Shown here: in pieces, positions 12,201 through 24,200 of the stretch
Layout: every line of letters starts with the position of its first letter
How positions within the stretch are numbered: the first letter of the stretch is position 1
NCBI GenBank assembly: GCA_002633005.1
Contig: NMRA01000153.1
Location: forward strand, 187,893-251,892
Source of the DNA: Phoronis australis
Lineage: Eukaryota; Phoronida; Phoronidae
Direction: 5' to 3'
Length of the DNA stretch: 64,000 nucleotides
The notes under the pieces: generated by a model
Told to the model about the DNA's origin: nothing
What the model saw: the letters and a program-made list of their open reading frames with translations, nothing else
Database searches by the model: none
Position numbers and translations under genes: made by a program

Positions 12201-15200
12201 ATCTTTCACACAAGCCCATTTATTTGTGGAGCGATACATCACCCGGGAGATTTTCCTCTTTTTTGTCATTGGTCATTCCAAGCCTTGTTGGTATGTTAAA
12301 TATACTATTATCTTGAATGGGTTTACGCTCGAGCTTCTGAAAAATTATGAAAAATATTCCAGTCATCAGCTGTGAAACCGAACTCAAAGGGAGAGGGGTA
12401 GCCAATATTAGAAATATCTGTGGGCATTGTTGAAAATTTATGTATTAATATTTCAAAAATATTGATTGTTAACTCAATTAAAAAGAATGGAATGCTCTTG
12501 TTTTTCCTGCATTTAACCTGATGTAACAGTATGGTTTGGAATACAAAAGGACAAAAATGTGTCAGTGCTACTGACATATAATCAATGTTATCTTTTTTGA
12601 AGAGCTTGTGTCTTCCACCATTTTTTAAACACAGTCTATTCTAAAGTCCCAGTTTGCTGATTCATTGTTACACCATGTTGAGGAGATACAACTCTTGGCC
12701 TTGTCATTGTTAATTCTAAGTCATTGCTAAAACTTCACTGCAAGATAATATGAGATGCACGTGCGGCACAGAGGTCTGTGCTGGGTTGCATGAAACAGTC
12801 CCAAATAGGGACTCGACTAAGTTGCCTAAATCTTTGACCTATCTGTGTCTTTGTTAACTCTCAGATGGAATCTTTTTCTACCATTTCATCTTTAATATGA
12901 CCTCCTCATCCTGAGCCCTGAATTCAATGAAAACAAATAGGGACTTAGTCCTTAAGTTAGGAGTGTTGCATGAAAAGATCCCCAAATAGTTTCATTAATA
13001 ATGCCAATTCAGTGTTGAGTTCACTCTCAATTTTTTTATCAAAGTCAAAAGTTGACTACATAATGAAACTAAAATAGCAGAAGAAATGACAATCGGTGTT
13101 TTCACAAGTCCACAAATATGCAGTAGATTTAGGGAACTTAGTTGAGTCCCTATTTGGGACTCTTTCATGCCACCGGGCACTGATGAGTAATATGAGTGTA
13201 GATACTGATGAGGGATACATGTGTTTCTTTTTCCTGTTTTTGCTGTAGCTTAACCTTGCTTTGTCTCTGCTGCAAGCCAGAATTAACTATATCTCAACTG
13301 TTGACATGGACATTGCGAAGCACGCTTTTTACTGTAATTTTCTACCTATTTAACTCACATTCATGTATAGCTGTCAAGAGATTTTTTGTTCAATGTCTCA
13401 AGAAAATTAAATATAAAATTTTGTCCAATTATTGGCTTGGTTTTTACAATGTAGATATTTAAAACAAAATTTTTCTCAGCGAGTTGTGCGCCCATATTTC
13501 TTGTTAAATAGCCTCAAAATCGTGCCCAATGCAATCTTAGAAGGGTTGGCCTTCCTGTTGAGTTGGCGACATTTCGACATTGCTTTTTATTTGCCAATGC
13601 CCTCGTCAGTTTGAGAGAGGAATAACTTTTCTGTCAGGAAATGGAAAATTTGCGTCGCTCAGTAACCCAGTTTAGAATTTGTGTTTTAGAGCAGCTTTAA
13701 GGGATAATTTTCCTTTAATTTTCTTAAGGAAAATATTAAAAAGTCTGACTCCTAAAAGTGCTTTCATAATCTTAGACAACTTGGTTCTTACAAAATTGTG
13801 AAGTGGACCAAAGTCTGGAGGGTACTGTATGCTGTCTGGTGTGGGAAGCTACAGAAAGTTCCACTGATAAACCTGTTTGATCTATTCACTGGTATTGTCA
13901 GGGGGTTATTAACCCATTCATGGATTTACCTGAGCAGGGTTGCCTGTGTGGATTAGTACCTGCTGGGATAAATTAGCCTCAGTCTAGGTGTTGGCACTGC
14001 ACATTTCATGCTACTAAGCACTGGGTAATTGATTATCTTACACTTCAACAGCTCTGCTTAATGATGGTTGGCTTTAATAATGGGCCAATGAAACTTACTG
14101 TAATGAGGCTTAGAATTACATGTCAACTCAGTCATAGCTCATTGTTGTAGCTTGCCTGTGTTTTCTTGGAGTTTTCACAAGGTTATTAAGGACTTTGGAA
14201 AAATTGACCAATTTTGGCCAACTTCAGAACATGATATCTCAGATACAGCTGGTTGAAGCCTTCAGATACTATAATTTATGCACTGTTCTTTAAAATGTTT
14301 GTGGGCATTAGGGGCTATAAAGAAATAGGACTTTAAGGATTTTATGAAAGAACTAAAAAGTTGCATAAAACCAAAATTTTACAGCATTTTAGAAATCCAT
14401 TACGGCATTTTTGAAATTTCATCTGGACATTTATTTCAAATAAAATTTGGTCGTGTTAGGGATACCAGTGTTTTACTTAGATTATATTCCTTGTGTTAAG
14501 TTTTACTAAATAGACATGGTGAGATGAATCGGGTAATGTATTACTGGTGTTAAGTAGAAAATGCTATGTTGAAGGGCTTTCTACTTTCTGAATATGTGTT
14601 CTTTTACTTAATTAAAATTGCTGATATTGTCTATATACACACACTTGTTGATAAGGTCCAAAGAATGTTGATATACTCAATTTTGTTGTTTTTTGATAAA
14701 GCTACTGTTTCTCACAACAATTGTTCATTAAAACAAATAAAACAAAGTAAAACAAAAGGAATCTGTGAGACTCCTGGTAACGACAATTTTACCTTTTCTT
14801 GATCTCTGTCTCACAACAAACTGGGCCAAATTTTTGTAATTTCGCGAGAACAGCAGTCGATTATTAATGTTGTTACTGTTAATGTTGATCTGTATTATTA
14901 TTGTTACTTCCGTGTGGCGTCTCAGTTTTATCATTTTGAAATGTCTAAATTTGTTATTTCATGGGTCTTGTTTTATTTGCTCACTGTACATATTTATGCT
15001 CGAATTTATTGTATTTTATATTTCACCTAATATGTATCATATAATTAAATGTTGTTTTTGTTCGAGATAAAAATTGTTCCTGTTGTGACATTTCTTTTTG
15101 GCCCAGCAAACATAATAAATCTTAAATAAACAAATAAAAAAATAGTTACAAAATTTAGTAGTCAACAGTGAGGACTATTTGCTGTTGTGAACATCATATA

Positions 15201-18200
15201 CTTCTTTATTTGACTAGTCATCTATTGTCTGTGAATCTGTTGTGATATTGAAGCCTTTTCTGTTTGTTTAATGGTATCTTCATATGGCTTCACCATGTTA
15301 CTTACAATGTAGATATGTTGGGCCTTAATAAGTCTTGGCATCACCCAGTTACATACAGTGGATGGAAATTTGTATGTTTGTTACACGAGTTAAATCTTGG
15401 CTTCATCTAGACTTACACTAGAGGACAATTAGTGTGTTATGTTATAGGTAAATCTTAATTTAATATGGATATCTAACATGTATTTTTCTTTACAAAAGCA
15501 TTTTCATGATTTCAAACAGGTGATTTCTCCTGCTTGTTTGGTAAAGTTGTGGATACAACCCCCAAGTTTCTAACAAAATAATTTCAGCATGCATGAGCTG
15601 TTTCCCTATTCAGTGTCATCATAAGGTGCTGTATCCCAATTTCTGATTTAACTATGCATGGTTACCCATAGGGGATTAGTTCCTACTGTGATAACTGGCC
15701 AACAGATTAGGTCCTCAGGGGAGCATTTGATGTTGTGAACTATGGATTAATTGTCTGTCACTTAAAGAAAGTTGGTTTACTGAATGCTGGCCTTTGAAGC
15801 AATAAATTAACCAGTGTGGAATATAATTTTGATTTTATTCTTCTGTGGATGGGGTAAAATCTCTAGTCTGGGGCAGTCCCTAAAATTTGGGACACCGAAA
15901 ATCAAGCCGTAATTGAATCTCATTGATTCTGAAAATTGGGACATAGTAAATTTTTCAGTTTTCTCAAATATTACACACACGCTTTGTGTCAATAAAATTT
16001 GGTAATTGACTGCAGGTCACAAAATTGTTGAAAATAGTAGCCAATGTCACATATTCCTGGATCCCCATATAGTGTGTAACAACATCCAGTTGGATGATTG
16101 TGTGTCGGCGAGTGTAATTCTTGGAAAAGATGATATTGGCTATTTCTAAAATTTGGAAACTGCTCGACCTTAAGCCAAATAGGAAATTTTTGACTGTACC
16201 GACTCACTCTGTACGAAAAATAAAGAAAGTGACATTTCAATGCATGTTAAATAAAAAGTCTTCCTTTTTTGTTTGAGTCATACCTGTTGCCCGCTCACTT
16301 ATTTCACATAGCAGTAAGTGAAAAAATAACATCAGGTTTCTATTTTTCAAAGACAGATTGCTCAGCGCGAACCAAGCCAGTAATAAAATAACATTTTCTT
16401 AATGTTTTAGTTTTGTTGGAATTTGATAAAAGAGATTTTCCGCTTATCTGCCATATTGTATGCTAAACATATGAAGAATTATCATATCAATAATTGAAAA
16501 TAAAACTGATATCCTGTAAAACTCATGCATAATGAAATCACAATTTGGCAGTGAATTGACTGTTTATGTTTTTTGTGAACAGTGTGTTTTCTCTAAGCTA
16601 AGGACAATGTCTTGATGAGCCTGGCTGGTGACCGACAGACGGAAGCAGGCGACTTGTTCTAACCCATGCCTCGATTGTGTCCCTGTCCTTACGATTCTTA
16701 ACCAGATTGAACAACAGTTAGTCGGTTCCCACTTGTTTTTTCTCCCGTTTTGTGTTCGTACTGAGAACTGCCTTGGTGTGACATGGCAATTGAAGCACGG
16801 GTTACTGAAAAGAGATTGACAACAAACTGATAGAATGAAATTGATATTTTTTATTTTTCGATTACCGTAATTCTTCACTTATTTTAAAGGCTGAATACTT
16901 TGCTTCAAATGATAATTTTGACAAAATAAAATTTCACCCCTACCATATTGTGGGCTAAGTAGCTGAAGAATTACGGTTTCTGTACGTTGTTTCAAATAAT
17001 CAAACTTTTGTTTGAGTTTGCTTTATGTCCAGAATGAGTTCAAAGTAAGATAAAATAAGAATGAGCCAGTTTATTCATCTAAAAAGTAACACCTATGAGT
17101 GCCATTTCTATAACAGTGTTAACCATAGAAAACAGAAAGCGTTGATTTGCCCTATTTCATGACTCAGTTTTCTATGATGCGTCGTAAAATTAAATCAACA
17201 ATTGACATTCGCCCTCTTCTGAAGCCTGATGTCCCGAATTGATGCCTGTACTGTATTACAAAAACAGCGATGACATTAACTAAGAACTACACAGTTCAGA
17301 ACATTCACTTTACTACTTTCAGGAAGTGCTTTGATATGCACAAGTTGTTTATATAAATGACATTGCCATTAAATGAAGTTCATTATATAAATTGCAGGAG
17401 TCGATACCCTTTGCGGTGGTTGGCTCGAACCAAATCATTGAGGTTAAAGGTCGTAAGGTGCGAGGTCGCATGTACCCTTGGGGTGTGGTTGAGGTTGAGA
17501 ACCCTGACCACTGTGACTTCATCAAGCTGAGGACGATGCTGATGTAAGTATGATATGTCGACAGCTGTCTTCATCGGACCACTTGTGTAAAACCTGTAAT
17601 GTAGTTGTGTACAACATTAATACTATAGCACCAAATCAAATGTATTTCCATGTTCAAATTTTGTTCCACAGCTCCCTCTGCAGACAAAAGTTTTGAAAAG
17701 TTGTGGGCATTCGCAGTGATGTTAGAGGTCCTTGAAAATGAAATGTGTCTTTGGCAATTGTTTTTGTACAGAATCGGTGAGATTTACCGTACTCTTGTTA
17801 TGTCAGTGGGAGCTTGAAATCCATGAGGTGCCGCAAATAAAGTTAGAGAAATGCCTGCATTCAGGAAAGAACATGGGTCCCTTATCACACAACACCCCTG
17901 TGGTGATGAACTACTTTCTGATCTCAATCTATTCATCAGATGTCAAGTAAAGGGACGTTGGTGAATATAGAGTCACCCATTGTACATTTGACCTTGAACT
18001 TGGCAGTGTAAGAGACATTCATTAATCTTGAAGGCTCTGACACACCAATCTTTTTCTCAGAACGTGTGCAAGCCCATCATAATAGTTTGATGAAATGGGT
18101 TGGAGACGGGCAAAAATGTCCAACTTTGCCCAAAAGCTTGCCTCAAGTAGCGCATGGTTTTTATTCTGAGATTGAACTGCACTTAGTTGGTTGCAACTAT

Positions 18201-21200
18201 GTTCACAAGATTGTGCTGAGAACTACCTTGGTGTGACGGGGACCCTAAGTGGTTTCACCATCTAGCATCACTGTAAAACCTCCCCACTTTAAGACCCGAT
18301 GTGGCCTACAGCTGAATTTTTTTTCGTTTTTTTGTTGTAAAATATATCGGCAAATGAATACTTAACTGTGTTCAAATTTTTTGTGAAGTCTACAATGATG
18401 CTAGAAAATGTTTGAAAAACTAATGGGCACTCAAGACAATGTAAGAAGACCTTGAACTATGAGAAAGTGGTAGTTTTGGCAATTATATTTGTCCGAAATT
18501 GGTTACGTTTAACTGTATTTTTTGTGGTTATGATCGCATAACCTGTACAATTAGCGGAAAATTTTGTTTCTAATTCCTTGTTCCACTCTGCTGATTTCAA
18601 TGATTATATTCAGTAGTTATAATTTACTTCTTGCATTGAATTCTGCGCATGTTGACTTAATTGAAACAAAGTAAAAAGTTTGAAGGTAATTTTACAAGCT
18701 GTTAGCGTAGTCGGAAATTAAAAAAGGCTTCTGTCGTAGAATGTTTTAAACCAGTAGTGAACCACTCAAAGTTGAACTTTCCTGTTTAGTTGCAGTGCCA
18801 CCTGATGGTGTTACAATATTAACCCTCTTGCTGCCAGAGCCCATGGTGACCCACATAACCTCCAGTGCCAGGCATTATAAAGCACCTTCTAGTGGCCATG
18901 TTACGAACTACTAACTTGTGCTTTAATTAATCATTTTTCAAGTGATGATCATTATTTTTCAAGTTACCATTGATACTGTGAGTAGAGCATAGATTTATCT
19001 TGTTGAGTACATTTCAGTTATCTAAAACATATTTGTTTTTTCAGAGTAGGGGCCTTGGAATCAAAAGACCCGTGGATAAAAATCTAAACATGCGTGTATT
19101 TTGGTGACAAAAATCAATTTATATGCTTCATTAACTATTTTACAAGGTCTTAACTTGTTTTTCTTACGATTCAGAAAGTATCTGTGGACCTGGACAAGAA
19201 CTAACAATTTTTTTCTAGGTTTAACACCAATAAACGATATTGATAAAATCAAGGTCTAATTGAAGAAAATCATTGAACTCTCAGTCTCTCACATACTTTT
19301 ACATGTTTATTATTTGAAAAACTGAATCAACAAATTCATTTTATGAACATATATACATGTTTACAAAATTAACAAGAAGTTAGAGTATAAGAATAAACAA
19401 GTTATTTTAATAAAGTAACTGATTTAGACACAAGTAACAAGTTCAGTCCTTTTTTCACAAGTGTTCAGTTCAGTCCTTATTACTCAACATTGTTTACAAA
19501 ATGTAACAAACCATTGATCAACAGAAACTTATTTTGTGACATAACTAATAAAACAAAATCGTTTGAAATATCGTGGAAGTGTTCTAATGATAATGTACAA
19601 ATGGTTTTCACAAGTCCGATAGATATTTGAAAGGCCGTCACAGCACGGATATCGTCCGGTGACACGGGAGCCCAGCCTTGCAAACACGAGTGTCACGATA
19701 ACGGCTGGCTTTTCGCGAGTATTGATCCGCGAAAATGTTCGTCTGGGTGCAAATCATCCTCATAAAATCCTTATTGAAGAAAAGTTTGAAGTAGTTAACA
19801 GGTTTAGTACCCACTAAAATCACGCGAATCCCTGGATCTTCAGTGAACTCAGACACTACGATCGAACAGGTAAGTTACTTGTGTCAGCCACCCATTCCTC
19901 GGGTAAAACGTCGCCACCGTTCTCAAGAACGGCATCCAAGTCAGCGTCCCTCATAAATCTTCTGAAGTAAAGCCTTCATACTCCTTGTCTCTATCAAAAT
20001 CGTTCGTAAAAATCGTATAAACCGCATCTAAATAACTATCGTCAAACTCGTTCGCCATGTTTACTATCTCAATACGCGTGGTTTTTAACTCGCGAATCAC
20101 GTGCGCTTTGACATCGTTGGAAGCCAAATTTTTCACTGAATGCTTAGTAAAACTAAATTTGATTGGCTTAGCCACATTTTCTTGTGGGTGTGCCTTCAAA
20201 ACCGACGCCAATTGGCTAAAATCTGAAGGGTACCTTGAGGCTGTTTTCTGGGTCACATGGTCGCAAATATGCGACTACGGCACTGGCAAGGGATAAAGTT
20301 GTTGTCGCAGAATTGCGACCACGGCAGTAAGAGGGTTAACATGAAGAGTCAGTTAGTTGTCCACAGAAAACAAAAGCGATATCATTTTGTTCTTTTACTC
20401 CACGGGTACTAAGGATTCATGCGAGACATTTTAATTTAGGCCATATCCTTATAGGTGAAGTGTAGGACTATGTGCCTATATTTGAGACAAATCGGTAAAC
20501 ATTTTCTTTGAAAATACGCGTTATCATGAATTCAACTGAATGGGTCTAAATACATGAATACACTGTTGTATAATATTGTGCTCTATGTTATTGAAATTCA
20601 GCACGCACATGCAAGATCTGCAGGAGGTCACTCAAGAGATCCACTATGAGAACTTCCGCTCAGACAAACTGGCTGGTGGTGCTGGCGGCGGCGGCGGCGG
20701 CGGTGGTGGCGCCACTCGCAAGGCAGGGTGGGTACCATTCTGTGTGACTCATTGTGTAGTGTATGTGCAGTAATATAGAGGTCTCTGCCGCTGTGTTGTC
20801 TGTGATAGGCTAATCCGTGGTGTCAGATAACCATGTGAAATTGTTACCATAGCTTGATGTTTCATCTGCAGCCAGCTTATATATACTTTTCAATTTTAAT
20901 TCTGCTGTTTTGCAATACTTTCCGTGTTCACTTGGTTAATTTCCATGCTGCGGTGGTACTATAGTACTTAATGCTTCAAATCTGTTATTTGTATTAATAT
21001 ACGCTGTTACATTTCTGCTTGAATGCACTTGAAGTTCTGTTCATAAGTAATGCACGACCCAACTGTTTTGAACACACTATTTCACTCACCAATGCTTCCA
21101 AACGGCCACACACCTGCGTCACATACCTTGATGGTCTGCTGACTGACTCAAAGTGCATGAAGTACACAGCTTTTCAATCCACCCTGTAAGTGCTTTTTCG

Positions 21201-24200
21201 CTTGGAGCTCTTGTTGCTGATGCCAAGTCAAACTGATGTAAAGGATATTTCAAAGAAAGTTGTTTCCCACCTTTGCAGTAATGTGTAATCAAATTCTGCC
21301 GTTGGTTATTGGCCCAATGCTTTCTTCTTCTTTTGGTGTTAATTTTGATTATTTGAGATTTCTATTTCTGCTTTTTATTTAATCTTTTTAACTGATGGTA
21401 ATTGAGAGTCTTGGAAGCTAGGCGACAGTTTATACATTGTGACAATCAAAGCTCTGCCCTCTCTAATGGTTTTGTTTTGTTTTCTTTTTCCCACCCTGTA
21501 CTGCGCTGAATTCTAAAATAATTTGGTAAGCTCTTTTTAATTTTGTCTTTTTCCTTATTGGTGATGTTTGAGTAGCGTTTGTTGTACTTAATATTAATTT
21601 GTGAATGGATTTTAAGTATGTTAATACTTCAATTATTTTGCACACAAATGATTGACAAAGTTGACATTTTTCTATTTTTCAAAACCTAATTATCTTGCTG
21701 CAAACCTGTTTTATGGTATCTTTACTGCACAAACAAAGTTACTAAAATCTCGTGATCTTCATTTTTGTTTGTACAATTTCACAAAATAGATAATTTCACG
21801 TCTGTCATTTTGTGTGCTAAATAAGGTGAAGACTTACAGCCCTAGGGAGTCATTCAACTGAAAGAGTGTCTCTGCTTGTTACAGCAAAAAGTCCAAATGT
21901 CTACCATTCTGTTTTTCTACAAACCAAACAAAGTCTAATCACCAGTTTCTGCTGCGTATGTCTGCTCGGCATTTATTCAAATTTAAATTGCTTTTGCGGT
22001 ACACATGGACCCAGTGTCCTGTGGAACTATTGTTCAGAAAGAACCATTACATTTTTACCAGTTCTGCAATGAGTCTTTTCTGAGAGAAAAAGAAAGGCGG
22101 ATTTTTGTCCCGGTGTCCTTGGCGTCGCCTCTCACTGTACAGTGTAAGTTTGGCTGAGGTTTGTAAGATTTCATGCCTGCCCAGAATATCAGATAGTTCT
22201 GGTCTGTTCCTCGACTCATTTTGAGAACTACACTCATCAATTAAAATATACTTGCCCACATCAATTTCAGCCAAGCTATGGTGTTCTTTTTGAAAAGCTT
22301 CACAAAGGCACATAAGTAACAGTTGAGTTGCCATGATTTGCCAAAGAAACAAAACAAATCCTTCATCATTTTTGCTGGCAGATTTTCTTTTTTTGAAAAG
22401 TGAACAGCTATAAAATACGGCATCATCGCCTTATTTTCAAAAAAGCAGACTAGAAACAACTACGCTTTTTTGGCCTTGCAGACCTTATCTGAGAGTATGC
22501 GCCAAAAAGCCACTTATCTCATAAATTTGGAAATTCGCAAGTGGTCTAATGCTACTCAGAACAGCAACATCTTGTGCCGGACATAACAGTCGAATGGCTC
22601 TGAGGTTGAGGACTAAATGATGATGACACTTATGCACTGTAGACTAGAGATCCCCCAAACTGATAATTTACTCTCGTCCTTCATGTTGGTCTACCAAACG
22701 TAGCACCCTGCTTACCTCTTCTTGTTCCATCCTTGTGAGACAGCATCATTTGATAATTAAATGTGTCAGAGGACAAATGTGTTAATGTGATCAATACGCA
22801 GATTTTTTTGTAATTAACAGTATGAACTTCTGCTCAACATTATTTTTTAAGGCAATTGTCTGCATTGGTTACCAAGGATAAAATTTGTGAAATGATATTT
22901 TAAGCATTAATTGTAGACTCATAAAACTGTTAAGTGCTTGATTACCACAGAAAGTTACTATGTGCACTGAAATGATGCCCAGGTGACCAATTTTTTCAGC
23001 AAGAACCTAACTTGCAAATTATATTTCTTTATTCTACTGGGTTATGGTTTAACATATTTTTGATTTTCATTTTAAAAGGCCTTACAGCTCGTGAATTTCG
23101 CTGTCAAAAAGGAAGATATCAATATTTCTTGAAAAAGACGGAAGTCTTGAATTTTGACAGTCGAGCTCTCCAGCTATAAGGCCTTCAAAGAAAATTCTAG
23201 ACACGCTTTGGTAGTGAGCAGAATAAGGAAACAGAATTTGTACGGTTTCATGTTTGTGGAAAATACGGCGATCTCCATGAAAAATTGTGACTTGTAAGAA
23301 AGCACAAAATCATGTGATTGAGAACTCTGGACATTGCTTTTGTGTGCATAGTAAGATTCCGTCTGTGATCATCAAGGATTTCAAAAATACAGTTTAACTG
23401 TTAATATGTAGTGATTAAGAAATTCTATCCTTAATAACGAAGGTAAACTACAACCTTAAACTCCTTTTCAAGGGTGTTCCAGAGTGATTCAAACTTCTTG
23501 AGATATGATATATGGACTTGTCAGTGAGCTGTTCATTGTTCTTTCATGTTGTGGCACTCTTTTTTGTCCCTGAAAGAGGAAAACATGTGTTACTTTTATT
23601 TTTTCTTCTAGAATAACCATTTTACCCTTGTACCCTGGTAATTGATTTTTCGTGCATATTTACGCAGATTGACAGTTTTTGAATTCTTAATGCACTTTTC
23701 ATAAGATAGTAACCATAGTAACCCTGCTACTTAATTATTTGTTGCATATTTTAGTTGAATATTCCATTGAAAAAGAGTCTGTTCAAACACAGTCTCCTAT
23801 AAGTTTGAGCCTCTTCATAGTTACACTGTTTGTTCAGTTTATGCGTATTAGTTGACTAAGCCTGCATGACGTAGTGCATGTTAGATTTGCATGTCAGTAA
23901 TTCCCAGTAACTTGGATTATATAATGTGATGTATTGTGTTTTTGCAGTAAACGCAGATCTGAGAACTTGGACAAGGAAGAGAAACTGAGTGAAAAGGAGA
24001 GACAGCTGAAGGAGAAAGAGGAGGAGGTAGGTTGAATGGGGGGGGGCAAGGTGTAAGAAATGAGGGTCCTGGCATTGGACTTGTTGGTGCTCGTGTTATG
24101 AAGTGGGGGTCCCTACATTGGACTTGTTAGTTCTTGTGTTATGAAGTGGGGGCCCCTACACTGGACTTGTTAGTTCTTGTGTTATGAAGTGGGGGTCCCT

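Larger units (their letters stand above)
2622..17397 (+). other. Septin A large intron (14.8 kb)
   Basis: The donor is GTAAGA and the acceptor attgcag. It holds a satellite-like array with an N gap, hAT-like and MITE elements, a five-copy dispersed repeat, a 560-640 bp imperfect duplication and AT-rich unique sequence. ORFs here are at most about 105 codons with no recognisable domain. No nested host gene is seen. Confidence 0.85.
17544..20601 (+). other. Septin A intron (3.1 kb)
   Basis: GTAAGT to TTCAG. It contains two diverged copies of a roughly 150-180 bp dispersed repeat (17640-17790 and 18345-18520, both with GGGCATTC/GGGCACTC and TTTTGGCAATTAT-like blocks; a third is near 63300-63430) and the piggyBac-like element. 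The remainder is AT-rich and unassigned. Confidence 0.75.
20728..23947 (+). other. Septin A intron (3.2 kb)
   Basis: GTGGGT to TTTGCAG. It is mostly AT-rich and unassigned, with a MITE-like fragment near 21783-21840 and dispersed-repeat copies at 22255-22370 and 23078-23305. Overlapping minus-strand ORFs at 22047-22459 show no domain. Confidence 0.7.

Noticed and set aside
20057-20296. 79-codon + strand ORF inside the piggyBac-like element
   Set aside because: Antisense to the transposase remnant, which explains its open frame.
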